Positions 34,025 through 44,395 of a stretch of DNA of 64,000 bases are shown here, piece by piece. The stretch spans positions 21,636,619-21,700,618 of the forward strand of contig NC_089863.1 of the NCBI RefSeq assembly GCF_036373705.1. The letters run 5' to 3'. The stretch comes from Amia ocellicauda. Its lineage: Eukaryota > Chordata > Actinopteri > Amiiformes > Amiidae. Position numbers and translations under genes: made by a program. Every line of letters begins with the position of its first letter. The first letter of the stretch is position 1. The notes under the pieces are model-generated. The model was not told the origin of the DNA and searched no databases. It was given only the letters and a program-made list of their open reading frames with translations.

Positions 34025-35221
34025 TTAGAGAAAGTCTGCCAACGAGGGTGTTTTAATTGCAGCTGTAACCATAGTAGATACATTATGAGGTTTACAAAGT
34101 TGTTGAGATGCTCTTTGAACAGTGTATTTAAGACATAAAAAAGAAACATACAGACATAGCAGAATAGTAACTACCGATATCAATCCTTTTAATACAATCA
34201 TACCCAGATTATCAAAGGTATCAGCAAGCCATCCCCAGAGGGTTTTTCCTCCGGAGGACTGGTGTATCTTTGTAGTTGCTTTCCTAATGTGCTCTATAAG
34301 ATTATAAATGTGTTCAGAGTTATCTGGTATGTAAGTACAGCATTCCTGCCCTATAATGGCACATGTCCCTCCTTGTGCTGCTAGCAAGAAATCTAGAGCT
34401 AGCCTGTTCTGGAGGGCAACAGTTCGCATAGCCACTATTTCAGTTGTTAAATTGCTGAGAACTTCAGTTGTAGAAATACTTAATGTTTCTAATATACCAG
34501 CTACTAATCTGATTTCCTTTATTGCTCTTCCGACTCCATACATAGGAAATAGTATGGAAGCAAACCTGTCTCCTTCCCCTATCTCACCTTTAGGGTGAGT
34601 AAATTGTTCTATATCTGGAAGGTATTTATCTTCAGTGTGGCGCAAAGCTGGCACCACAAATCCTAAATAACAAGAACCTGTGAACTTACAAGGAAGTTCC
34701 CAATATGCCCGCATGCCGCATATCCAATAAGTCCCATTCCATGGAGCGTAAAATCGACAAGTCTGATACCTAAAGTCAAGACCATCGATAGCCACAGTGT
34801 GATTACAAGTACTATTACCTATCAATTGGGATTGCATGGTTTGGTTATAGTATGAAACACACACAGATCCTTTGTTACTGTGAGCCAAGTCAATATATGG
34901 CATTTTAAAATATCTTCTATTCTGATCCATCTTCGGTCTAAAGTACCATTCTCCTGTGATGCCTAAGGCATAATCATATGCATACCGTACATTAGAGGCA
35001 ACTCTAAGTTGTGAATAATCAGAAAATACTGGAATTGGAATGGGGATCATTGGAACCCCTTTCTTAGTGTCGTGTGGAATGTGGGAACAAACCCAACATT
35101 TTGTTTTATTAAGGGCATTTGCATAGGTGCGTGTCATTTGGATAAATTTGTTATCTGTCCATGATTCAACTAAGGACAGGCAGATCAGTCCAAATACTCT
35201 AGTGTACACAGTCGTCGTCAT
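34025..35221 (-). CDS. env: Endogenous retroviral envelope protein, uninterrupted (398 aa)
   Basis: Envelope glycoproteins mediate receptor binding and membrane fusion. The ATG at 35221 opens a signal-peptide-like stretch (residues 1-19, hydrophobic VFGLICLSLV). SU has the CXXC motif CWVC at 42-45. A hydrophobic segment near 219-234 (FASILFPMYGVG) fits a fusion peptide. The TM subunit has an immunosuppressive-domain-like LQNRLALDFLLAAQ (270-283), CX6CC at 287-295 and a membrane anchor at about 345-364, then a short tail. Sequons include NQT, NST, NHT, NGT and NLT. Oddities: the protein is short (many gamma-type Envs are 550-650 aa) and no R-X-K/R-R furin site is visible between SU and TM. It begins 40 bases after the integrase stop. 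It is the only uninterrupted retroviral gene here; whether it is expressed is unknown. Confidence 0.88.
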   Translation of the reverse strand: MTTTVYTRVFGLICLSLVESWTDNKFIQMTRTYANALNKTKCWVCSHIPHDTKKGVPMIPIPIPVFSDYSQLRVASNVRYAYDYALGITGEWYFRPKMDQNRRYFKMPYIDLAHSNKGSVCVSYYNQTMQSQLIGNSTCNHTVAIDGLDFRYQTCRFYAPWNGTYWICGMRAYWELPCKFTGSCYLGFVVPALRHTEDKYLPDIEQFTHPKGEIGEGDRFASILFPMYGVGRAIKEIRLVAGILETLSISTTEVLSNLTTEIVAMRTVALQNRLALDFLLAAQGGTCAIIGQECCTYIPDNSEHIYNLIEHIRKATTKIHQSSGGKTLWGWLADTFDNLGMIVLKGLISVVTILLCLYVSFLCLKYTVQRASQQLCKPHNVSTMVTAAIKTPSLADFL

Positions 35222-35260
35222 GCTGGATTATCTCTTAGTACCTGTAGGGGGACAAAACCT

Positions 35261-36500
35261 TTACCAGTTAGGGGAATGTCTCTCAAAATTCAGGAAATCT
35301 GCAACTGTTGCTTTCCTAGGAATGAGAAAAGATAAAGGTTTAGTACACAGTTCTCCTGGATTATAATTTTTAACTTGTGAACAATGTTTCCATCTAGTAC
35401 CCCCCTCCTGTCCGTCAATACAAACCGAAGTGTCTGTAGAAAGAAGGACATTATGTGGTCCTGTCCATTTGGGCCTGAGCCCTGGTCTGCTTGGAAATTT
35501 TTCACACATTACTTGTGAACCAACCTCAGGAAGTGTTGTTGGCATTTCCTCTTTGAGTTCCAAGTCTCTGAGGGACTGGAGATCACGTGCTTGTGATCTA
35601 AGTTTTTTTAAGTGTGTACATAGCTGTGCCACATACTGTTTAAGATGGTCTTTGAATGGAGCACTGGGATCAATGGGACCCCAGATGCCAGCAGGGAGTT
35701 GCATAGCTCTCCCTGTCATTAACTCATATGGAGAAAGCTGAGTACTCCGATTAGGTGATGCTCTAAGTTTATACAGCACAGCGGGGAGTGCTACTCTCCA
35801 TCCCTTGCCTGTAGTTAACAGGGCTTTTGCCAAACTTTTCTTCAGTGTCCGGTTAGTGCTCTCCACTAAGCCTGAACTCTGAGGGTGATAAGGTATATGA
35901 AATCGTTGTTTTACCCCAGCAGTAAACATGCTTCCTTCATCACCTTACCGGTGAAATGAGTCCCTTGATCTGAGTCCATTTGACGGGGCACACCCCATCG
36001 AGGAATAACCTCAGTTGCTAGGACTCGTTCTGCAGTGGTGGCAGAGCAGTCCCTGCAGGGGAAAGCCTCAACCCATTTTGTGAAATGGTCAATTATTACC
36101 AAGCAATAGGATGTCCCATGACATTTTGTCAGGGGTCCTGTAAAGTCAATTTGAATATTTTCCCACGGACCTCGAGGCCGGGGCTGGTGTGATTTAGTGA
36201 CTTTGATCGGTTTACCTGGGTTTACTTGTGCGCAAGGAATACACTGTTGACACCACTTCGCAGTGTCCCTGCCTATGCCAGGCCACCACCAGTGTTCACG
36301 CAATTGAGTTAACATGGCCTTGCGACCCGTGTGAGCTGGGCCATGGTACTGGTCCAGAAGCATTGACCTAATACACTGGGGTGCTAATACACATTGTAAG
36401 TTAGGACTTCGCCACAAACCGTCTGAGTGTACTGCACCTCCCTTAACCCACTCTTGTACTTCATTCTTCTCACAGTCTTTCTGTAGCTGTGCGAGGTCAG
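35261..36500 (-). pseudogene. pol: Retroviral integrase, split by a frameshift
   Basis: Integrase inserts the viral DNA into the host genome. The upstream piece (to 35911) has the HHCC zinc finger (HGPAHTG ... CQQCIPC) and the first two catalytic aspartates (IQIDFTGP and DSDQGTHF). It then ends in a stop after KEACLLLG. The continuation lies in another frame from about 35929 and carries the catalytic Glu (GLVESTNRT) and the C-terminal GPY/F-like KWTGPHNV. The catalytic D,D-35-E set is therefore divided between two frames. Another frame change separates it from RNase H near a run of eight A (viral sense) at 36503-36510. Confidence 0.85.
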
Positions 36501-38427
36501 AATTTTTTTTCTAGGATACTCGCAAGTTTACTAGAGCAGGGGAATCCTGATAACGTCACATGACTGCCTGTCTCTGCTGCCTTTCTCGCAGCTAGGTCTG
36601 CAAAGTGATTCCCACGGGTGCGCGGGCATCCATCATCAGAAAGACTCTGATGAGCTTTCACTTTAACTACTGCTACCTTTTCTGGAAGGTGTGCTGCCTC
36701 AGCTAGGGCTATAACATACTCATAATGTTTGATTACTTCTCCTGCTGTTGTTATAAACCCTCTACATTCCCAGGTTGCCATATAGTCGTGTACTACTCCA
36801 AATGCATAGCGACTGTCAGTGAAAATATTAACTTTAATGTCTTTCGCTATTTTTAATGACTCAGTCAACGCCACGAGTTCTGCCACTTGGGCTGAACAGT
36901 GTCCTGGCAGGGATCCAGATTTTACAACGGTGCTGTCATCCAATACCACCGCCCACCCAGTGTGGGGGATTCCATCTATTATTTTCCTGGATCCATCAAC
37001 ATATAGTTCCAAGTCAGGGTCTGTGAGGGGGTTTTCTAGGAAGCGACTGTGGTCCTCCTGGAGCACCAGCTCAGAGCATGTATGCTCTTCTCCCTCCCCT
37101 AACATCCCATCTGCTGTGTTTACTCGTGTGTCTTTTATTATTTGTATGGATTTATCTCTGGGGAGCAAAACGGCTTCCCATCCAGCTCGTCTACTATCGG
37201 AGACTGAACGCAATTTGCCGGTGTGTAATAATTCAACTAACGTGTGTCCTGTATGCAGAATCAACTGTGTGTTCATTACAATCGGCTCGCATGCCTGCAC
37301 TGCCCAAGAGGCACAGTCTACTGCTGCCATAAAGCGATGCATGCCTGCTGCTACCGTAGGTTGCTTTGTGGAGTAATAGGCGACGGGACGTTGCCTATCC
37401 CCATGTTCCTGTGTCAGAACTGCTGTATAATAGATCCCATCTTGGGAATAGTAGAGGTGAAATGGTTTAGTATGATCTGGTAACCCGAGGGCGGGGGCAT
37501 TGCTGAGAGCCTGTTTTATTACACGATAGGCTATTTCCTGTTCATGTCCCCAGTCTATGGGGTCCAAGGGAGCCGGGCTTCCTTTGATTAACGCCTGTAT
37601 CGGACTTGTGGCTTGTGTGAAATTAGGGATGAAAGTGCGGCAATAATTAAGGAGCCCCATAACTTTACACACAGCCCTAACATTATGTGGTTTTGGCATA
37701 TTTTGAATGGCTTCTTGCCTATTATGCGTTATAGATTTTTGTCCTTGTGAAATGTTGTGTCCGAGATATTGAACCTTAGTTAGGCCTATTTGTGCTTTCT
37801 TAGGGCTTGCTTTAAATCCTGCCTTTTGTAAGACACCGAGGACTGTAATTAATGCGCCTAAGTGTGCGGTCTCATCAGGAGACGCAATCAAAAGATCATC
37901 CACGTACTGGATGATTAAACTATCCCAGGGTGTCAGACCCATTGCTTCTAAAGTCTTGGCCATTGCCTGGTGAAAGAGTGTTGGGCTGTTGTGAAATCCC
38001 TGTGGCACTCTAGTCCATGTGTACTGTTTGTCGAATACAGTAAACGCACATTTATTTTGGGAATCAGAGTGGAGTGGCAGGCTCCAAAATCCATTGCTAA
38101 TATCCAGGACCGTAAAAATAGAGTGTTCGGGTTTCAAATCGTTTAATATAGTGTTGGGATTGGCTACAATCGGGTGTAATCGGGGTGTAACTTTATTCAA
38201 TTGTGTGTAATCAATTGTAAGTCGCCATGAGCCGTCTGGTTTTGCCACTGACCAGATTGGAGAATTAGTGGTTGAATGCGTTTCGCGTATTATTCCTTCA
38301 TTTTGCAATGTTTGAATAATTGTCTGAACTGCCGTAAAAGCTTCTGGTTTAATAGGATACTGTTTATGTGCTTTGTGTACTGGACCTGGGATAACTATAG
38401 GTTCAATTTGTGCCAGACCACAATCTT
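36497..38427 (-). pseudogene. pol: Retroviral reverse transcriptase-RNase H, about 640 codons, out of frame with protease and integrase
   Basis: RT copies viral RNA and RNase H removes it. One open frame starts behind a stop at about 38435 (IEPIVIPGP, then PIKPEA) and runs to 36497. It holds PDGSWRLTIDY, LDISNGFW, VPQGFHNSP and the catalytic YVDD (LIIQYVDDLL). RNase H residues are visible as YVDGS, AELVALTE, FTDSR, KAHQS and HFADLAA. The frame ends at an A8 run at 36503-36510. All polymerase and RNase H catalytic residues appear present, so this piece is conserved although its joins are broken. Confidence 0.88.
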
Positions 38428-38880
38428 GTTAATGTGTTGCCCAAACATCAGGAAATGCCTGACACACGTGTCCAAGTGGTGTGTCTGGCCATATATGAGA
38501 TGTTGACGGTGTGAGTGAGATACTAGCGCAATTTGTTGCGTATCTTTGTGTATCCTTTTTTTCCCGTGTATATTGGTCCATATTATGCGATTATTATTAG
38601 CATCCATTAGTGCGCCGGCTTCTCTAAGGATATCTATGCCAAATATTGTCCCCTCTGGGTTTTTACAAACCCAAAAAGACACTGGAATTAGGAGATCGCC
38701 TATTTCTAGAAGATGAGGTATGCTGAGTGTGGCTGTGATACATGCGCCGCCTACACCTGAGATCTGTAGTCTGCGTTTAGTCAGTGGGAGGGGGAGATCG
38801 GTTATCGAGACAGAGGCACCTGTATCCACCAACATTGAACACTGCCGACCCCCTAACAGTGCGGTTATGTGCCGACCTCG
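38395..38880 (-). pseudogene. pro: Retroviral aspartic protease
   Basis: Active-site motif MLVDTGASVS, a flap-like region, and IFGIDILREAGA near the end of the fold. The frame ends at 38395, overlapping the start of the RT frame, so protease and RT are in different frames. Protease lies upstream of RT as in simple retroviruses. Confidence 0.82.
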
Positions 38881-38917
38881 GGTGCCGAGGCGACCTATTT
38901 CCTATTTAGTTTCTCTG

Positions 38918-40072
38918 TCAGATCTCAGATGATCTGCAGAAGCTCCGCGTTTCCTCTGGGCTGCCTGGGTTTGTCTTGGTCTGATTCCAGGGCGCTTCGT
39001 GTTCGCCTGGAGCGCCTGCTTTCCAGCACTTGTCTCCCGTGTGCCCTGTCCTCCCACAGAAAGTGCACTTAGGGCGGGTTGATTTAGACCGACAGTCTTT
39101 AGCGACATGTCCTATTTTTCCGCAATTGTAACAATTACCTCCGTTTTGTGTTATGGCAGATATAGCTGCCACAGCATTTATTTTAGCTTTTGACTGCTTG
39201 TTTTCTACCTCTGAAGCCCATTGTACAATTGTACAGTCACACCCATATTGAGGATGTCTTGGTGTGCTTTACAAAACCCTTCTTTTAGTAATTTTAAAAA
39301 GATCGCATTATCACGTTCGGTGTCTGGCATTCCGGAGTGTTCTCTAAAAGTAGTGTACTTTCGTTCCGCATAATCGTAGCAAGTCTCTCCTGGCTTCTGT
39401 ACGACCCCACAGACTATACCCCAATTTCCCTGTCCTGCTCCGAGAACTGTCTTTACAGCCGTGATGAAGTTAGTGATCCTTAGATTATTATTATCATTTC
39501 CAGCTGTTATCCAGGTACCATCCTGCTGGGCGGCTTTTAACCCGTCCCAGATTGGCCTTGGACATTTAGTTTTAATTATTATATGTACGTCTCTAGCGTG
39601 CATTTGGTGTACATCTAACATCTCATAAAAATTTTCCCAGAAATCCAGATTCCCATGATTGGGTTTAAGTTTTGGAAGGTCGCTTAAAATTGTGTGTTTC
39701 TCTCCGGGTGTGAAGGGGCGATGCACCGACGTTGTTAATGCATAAAATTGTCCGTCTACATCGCGGTGTTTCCTTAGTGCGCGTCTCTATAGGTGCTAAT
39801 TTTACTTTCTCTGACTTGAATGAACTCAAATCTGGGTAAAGTTTAGACTCTGTTCTATTATCAGTGGGGTTGTCTGAATGTTTATATGGTGGAGGGGCAG
39901 AAGTTTTTCTCTCTCTTTTCCTTATTCCACCATTCTCTATGCTGTTTGGGAACCCAGTTAGGATCCCATCCTGCCTTTTCCATCTTAAGTTGAAGTTTCT
40001 TAAACTTCTCTTGTAGGTATTCACATATAGACACATCTTGTAATGCCATAATGCCAACCCTATCTTTGCCAA
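38918..40072 (-). pseudogene. gag: Retroviral gag in three frame pieces
   Basis: The first piece (40072-39665) contains APPPY, a PPPY late-domain motif for NEDD4-type ligases, within a basic/proline-rich region. The second (39726-39205) is capsid-like, with QKPGETCYDYAERKYTTFR. The third (up to about 39190, ending 38918) has two CCHC knuckles, CYNCGKIGHVAKDC and CTFCGRTGHTGDKC. Consecutive pieces are in different frames, indicating at least two lesions. The start codon is uncertain. Confidence 0.8.
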
Positions 40073-40442
40073 TGATGGGGCTATATCGTTGGACTTTACA
40101 GTACCTCCAGTTCCGTCTGGTTATTGACTGCCACTAACTCTGGCCCTGGCGTACAATGATTTCCTTGCTTAACTTGGGGCTCAGCAGGCCTCGTAATCGT
40201 ACCTTTCGGTTCCTTTGGTATCTCTCCCTGCAGATCTGTCTTACCTGGAGTTCACCCTACTGTGAACCTCCGCTGTACAGTCAACCTTTCTATTTGTTTT
40301 ACCTCTACCTCTCCACAGGTTCTCTATAAATTACAATCTGATAGCCAAACACAATCCCGAGATCAAATCTAAATATACAGGGTGGTAATTTTTAAAGGTA
40401 CTCACCCTTGCTTTGGTCCCGGGAGTGGAGGCAAGTTCAGAT
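40073..40442 (-). other. Provirus leader between primer-binding site and gag
   Basis: About 370 bp without an open frame of note; it would hold packaging signals, which I cannot identify. Confidence 0.5.
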
Positions 40443-40459
40443 CCTCATTCGTGACGCCA
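40443..40459 (-). promoter_or_regulatory. Candidate retroviral primer-binding site
   Basis: Viral-sense TGGCGTCACGAATGAGG starts three bases inside the 5' LTR; TGG is the complement of a tRNA CCA end. I could not match the following bases to a specific tRNA with confidence. Confidence 0.55.
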
Positions 40460-40462
40460 AGT

Positions 40463-41045
40463 TGTAGAACCGTGTGGGAAATAAGAGGAGAAGTCGCAGA
40501 GATAAAGCAAATAGAACTTTAATGGAGCCGACTCGGAAGCTCCACGTCAGAAATAATTCCTTCAGTGAGACTTAATGTTTACAAACATGAGTACAACTTT
40601 ATAGGAAAAATGACGTAACATCTTATGGCCGTTCATCCAATCAGAAGAAACAGGTCCGGGTCCGTTTTACGATCTGTCCTCCCATGAAGAGGTGATGGAT
40701 CCAAAGCAGATGTCCGTCTTTGATGTGCACTAGGAAGATGCGATCCCACGGTCATCATTTACCTAGTGTCAATCGTTCTTTAACAGAAACAATTCCTGCC
40801 TATCTGGAGAAACGATTAAGTCATAAACAAATTCTCAGCAGACAGCTGTAGGCTATTTCGGCACTGTGTAATCTTTCATTACTGACAGGAGTTTCTAACA
40901 AATCGACCTTGTTGACCCTTTACTTGTCCTGCTAAATCGAATGTGCTCAGTCTGTATACAAAACTACTTCTAATGCTAGTATTAATATAAAACATTATAT
41001 AATAATCACAAAACACTTTCTTCAACTTCCTATACAGAGTCTTCA
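40463..41045 (-). repeat. 5' LTR of the provirus
   Basis: 583 bp. Viral-sense elements: TATAAAG at 40597-40603 (minus), an upstream TTACGTCA site resembling CRE/ATF at about 40611-40618, an ATTGG (inverted CCAAT) further upstream, and ATTAAA poly(A) hexamer at 40518-40523. The flank beyond 41045 is LINE sequence. Confidence 0.92.
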
Positions 41046-42376
41046 GAGAGTTAGTTGAAAATGCATGGGTATATTTTAAGAATATACTACTCAAGGCTCA
41101 GGAGCAATTTGTACCAAAACTTAGCAAATTGAGGAACAAAAAACACTGGCCAAAATGGTTTAATAGAGGTATGCAAACAAAAATAAAGAGGAAGAAAATG
41201 TTGTATAGCGCATATAAAAGGGATGGTGATGAAACAAAATACATAGAATATGTTGAGCTGCAAAGAGATCTTAAGAAAGGGATCAGGAAAGCAAAGATGG
41301 AATTAGAAAGAAACATAGTTCTTGGAGCTCAAACCAATGCAAAGAGCTTTTTTCAATATCACAACAGCAAGCGGTTAATAAAAGAGGAGGTGAAACAGAT
41401 AAAGCGCAAAAACGGAGGTATCTTGGAAATTGAACAAGATGAGCAAATATTCTAAATGAGTATTTCACAGAGGTTTTTACAAAAGAAAAAACAGATGACA
41501 TGCCACAGGTTGACAATCAGTCCAGTCAAACCCTAAGAGAGATCAGGATAAATGAGGAGGAGGTACTAAAGGGACTAGCAGAATTAAAAACAAACAAATC
41601 ACCTGGGCCAGATGGGATATTTCCAACAGTACTTCAAGAAAATAGGTGGCTCAGCAGATACAATCTTGGCAGCACAGGCTATTCAGAGGAACTTAGATAA
41701 TATTTAGTTGTGGGCTGACACCTGGCAAATGAAATTCAATGTGTACAAGTGCAAGGTAATACATGCAGGTAACAAAAATGTCCACTATAATTACACTATG
41801 GGAGGTACAGATCTACATGAAGTAACGCATGAGAAAGACCTAGGAGTCTATGTGGACTCCTCACTTTCTCCATCCAAGCAATGTGGGGAAGCAATAAAGA
41901 AGGCAAACAGAATGCTAGGGTATATTGTCAAAAGTGTAGAATTTAAAACAAGGGCAGTAATGTTAAGACTGTACAATGCGCTAGTTAGACCTCATCTGGA
42001 ATACTGTGTACAGTTCTGGGCACCACACTTCAAAAAGGATATTGCTGCCTTAGAGGCAGTTCAGAGGAGAGCAAGGGAAAGTCCTACTCGGAGAGACTGA
42101 GGGAACTGAACCTTTTCACCCTGGAACAGAGGAGACTACCCGGGGACACAAATGGAAATTGGGCTTCAAGGCATTCAGAACTGAAAACAGGAGACACTTC
42201 TTTACACAGAGAGTAGTCACAATCTGGAATAAACTACCCAGCGATGTGGTTGAAGCTGAAAGTTTGGGAACATTTAAAAATGGTCTGGAATGGATCCTTG
42301 GATCACTTCGATATTAATGAACACCAAACGAGCACGATGGGTCGAATGGTCCCCTCTCATTTGTAAACTCTCTTAC
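41046..42376 (+). mobile_element. CR1-like LINE, 5'-truncated at the provirus and internally deleted
   Basis: Starts gagagttagttgaaaatgc, corresponding to about 46466 of the second LINE, directly after the LTR. It continues past the end of the endonuclease domain. Deletions relative to the second LINE remove most of the RT core at about 41642, about 22 bp at 42075 and a piece at 42137. Retained pieces include KANRMLGYIVKS and RPHLEYCVQFW. It ends with ctctcatttgtaaactctct tacgttctt, the usual CR1-type 3' end. Confidence 0.88.
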
Positions 42377-42451
42377 GTTCTTAAAAGGGTCTGAAGCAGC
42401 ATGAAAGAGCACACTAGGCAGCTGTGAGCAGACAGAGAGGGGAGTGTATTT

Positions 42452-42523
42452 TGTGTTGGCCGAGAATCGAACCCGGGTCAACTTCTTGGAAGGCAGCTAT
42501 GCTAACCACTATACCACCAACAC
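42452..42523 (-). tRNA. tRNA-Gly (TCC)
   Basis: 72 nt. The acceptor stem GTGTTGG/CCAACAC pairs perfectly. The T arm CCCGG-GTTCGAT-TCTCGG has one wobble-type change. Anticodon TCC in loop CTTCCAA; one anticodon-stem mismatch (GAAG instead of GCAG). No TTTT terminator follows directly. Probably functional or recently functional. Confidence 0.78.
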
Positions 42524-42749
42524 TTAGAAACTAGTTCACCACCATATCTCACTGTGGTTGAACATGATTCCAGGATTGCAAAGTGGCAGGCAATTCGTTT
42601 TCCAAATTGCAATCGGTGAACATTTGGGAAGCCCTGCGTTATCTGCAGTTTCCTGTTCCTGAGTGCGGAAGGAAAATGTCCATTAGCATCTTTCCAGATT
42701 GCACTTTATTCAGACCTTTCCGAAATGAAACAAAACCAAAGTTGAAACA

Positions 42750-42821
42750 CACCAGAGGATGGTTTCAATCCATCGACCTCTGGGTTATTGGCCCAGCACG
42801 CTTCCGCTGTGCCACTCTGCT
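42750..42821 (-). pseudogene. Initiator tRNA-Met body with anticodon AAT
   Basis: 72 nt differing from vertebrate initiator tRNA-Met at about five positions. Initiator hallmarks are kept: A1, the three G-C pairs of the anticodon stem (TGGGC ... ACCCA) and A54/A60 in the T loop. Anticodon C34 is A, giving AAT (Ile codon). Acceptor position 71 mismatches and the discriminator is G. TTTT lies about 15 bases downstream. Most likely decayed. Confidence 0.75.
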
Positions 42822-43090
42822 CCTTGGGCACTCAACCACCTGTTAACGTCACAGCCACTCCTATATTGCATATTGCAAGCAATACAAGTTTGCAAAGCCC
42901 TGCGTTATTTCCACTTTCCTGTTCAAGACTGCACACCGAACTTCTCCATGCGCTGGGGCAGCTTTCCAGGTTTCAGTGCCTTCACATTTCACCCTGTATG
43001 TGCTGTGGGAAGCATCATGTCAATTGTTTTGTACTAAGCGGATCGGGGCTCAGTCTGAGCTCAGATCCGAGCTTAAAAATGACCGTGCTT

Positions 43091-43163
43091 CTGAGCAGCT
43101 GGGACTCAAAGCCACACTCCCTGGCTTAGGAACCCAGTGTCTGATCCACTAGGACACGGGGGC
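43091..43163 (-). pseudogene. Decayed tRNA-Arg (CCT)-like
   Basis: The 5' half GCCCCCGTGTCCTAGTGGAT and anticodon arm TGGGTTCCTAAGCCA resemble tRNA-Arg(CCT). The T loop is TTTGAGT and the 3' acceptor strand (CTGCTCA) no longer pairs. TTTTT follows on the minus strand. Confidence 0.6.
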
Positions 43164-43433
43164 TCAGCCAGACAGTATCGGAAAATGGAAATAAATAAAT
43201 TAATTAATAAATAAAAAGATGCTGCGCGTTACACAATAGACACCAGGTAAAGAAGTGAATAGTTACAGGATCTGTCACGTAAGCTCCTCAACTTGAAACG
43301 GGCATGTACGAACTCCTGTGAAATAACACGAGATGGATAACTCCCCCTTCTCTGCTGCAGCAGAATGTGACTACCTATTGCGCAGATTATTGCGTCAATT
43401 GATTCGAAAAGAGGGCTGGCATTTGTCACCAAT

Positions 43434-43840
43434 GTGTCTCGTTTTATTTCTGAAATATAACTCCCAGAAAATATTGTCTGTGTTTTTGAAATTGAATAAC
43501 CTCAAAAGAAAGAAATGATCCAGTCAATTGCTAAAGAAGAGTCTTGCCGCTGCATTCTGGAATGAAGAAAAGAATGAAATGACAAGTACAATCAAAGCAA
43601 GAAAGAGAGCGGGCTGTGTCGGATGCGCCAGCCGGGAATCGAACCCGAGTCACAAGAATGGGAATCTTGTATGATACCACTACACCACTGGCGCTGCTGG
43701 GGAAGCTCTGGCTTGCGTCCTTGAAGCAAATTCATAGAAAGCGTCCCATGGGGCAAGATGATGTCTTAATGATTATCCTTATTAGTCTGTTGTCGATCTG
43801 CTTAATACGTACCTAGCCAATCACTACATCACAGGTGCAG
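43434..43840. repeat. Diverged relative of the macrosatellite unit (right-hand part), carrying intact tRNA-Gly
   Basis: From tgtctcgttttatttctgaa to ctagccaatcactacatcac this segment aligns with 18765-19170 of unit 1, with many substitutions. It is the only place where the Gly gene of the unit is intact. Confidence 0.85.
43624..43694 (-). tRNA. tRNA-Gly (CCC)
   Basis: 71 nt. Acceptor GCGCCAG/CTGGCGC perfect, T arm TCGGG-TTCGATT-CCCGG pairs with one G-U, anticodon CCC in loop TTCCCAT, discriminator A. It is the intact counterpart of the array's CCT-bearing copies. Downstream T run is weak (ctctctttc). Confidence 0.9.
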
Positions 43841-44395
43841 AGACAATCAGTATGAAGGCGAACACGATTTCGTTAACGTGTGCCCATTTACAAGTTCAAT
43901 GAATGTATACATAAATAAAGCAGATCTGGGTTTTCCTCTGAAACATTAAGGACTGGTTTCATAAATGCGTCCATAAGTCCATAAACGCCACGAGTGCAAC
44001 GTGCAACTCTATTGTAGCTGCTGTTACTGTACGATTCATCGTGATACGTGTGTGTTTTATTTCAGCTGTAACTCGCCCTGGTTAAGCACGTCTACGGTGT
44101 AATTTAAAAATATTACAGAAATTGTCGTTTGCAGTTACAAATCTGTAGTAAGAGTAATACGTTAAGGGAGTCAAGTTCAGCAATTTAAAATACAAATCTA
44201 CTAGCACATATCTTGATGAAGATTACAATAATAACAATAATAATAATACATAGCAAATATTTATTTTAGTGTTGCACATGGAAAGTTTTCTTACAGTAAC
44301 TTCTGAATATAATGTTGTCTATACCCTTTTAGCTATTCGTAATATCTCTTAACAGAAACTTGTATATTTTTAGCTGTCTCCAATCATCTAAAGCA
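43841..44395. repeat. Remnant of the array's hAT interior and unassigned sequence
   Basis: 44095-44395 aligns with the interior of the hAT element (tgtcgtttgcagttacaaat ... gctgtctccaatcatctaaa), strongly diverged. 43841-44090 has no counterpart that I recognise. Confidence 0.7.

Larger units (their letters stand above)
33022..41045 (-). mobile_element. Endogenous retrovirus (provirus), minus strand
   Basis: Full LTR-gag-pro-pol-env-LTR order read on the minus strand. LTRs start TGAAGACTC and end TTCTACA in viral sense. By eye they differ by roughly 15 substitutions plus one indel of about 15 bp, which suggests an old but not ancient insertion. gag, pro and pol are split over alternating frames, so they are broken, while env is open. 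The Env is gamma-type (CWVC in SU; CX6CC and LQNRLALDFLL in TM). gag has a PPPY motif and two CCHC knuckles. No clean target-site duplication is visible. Confidence 0.93.
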
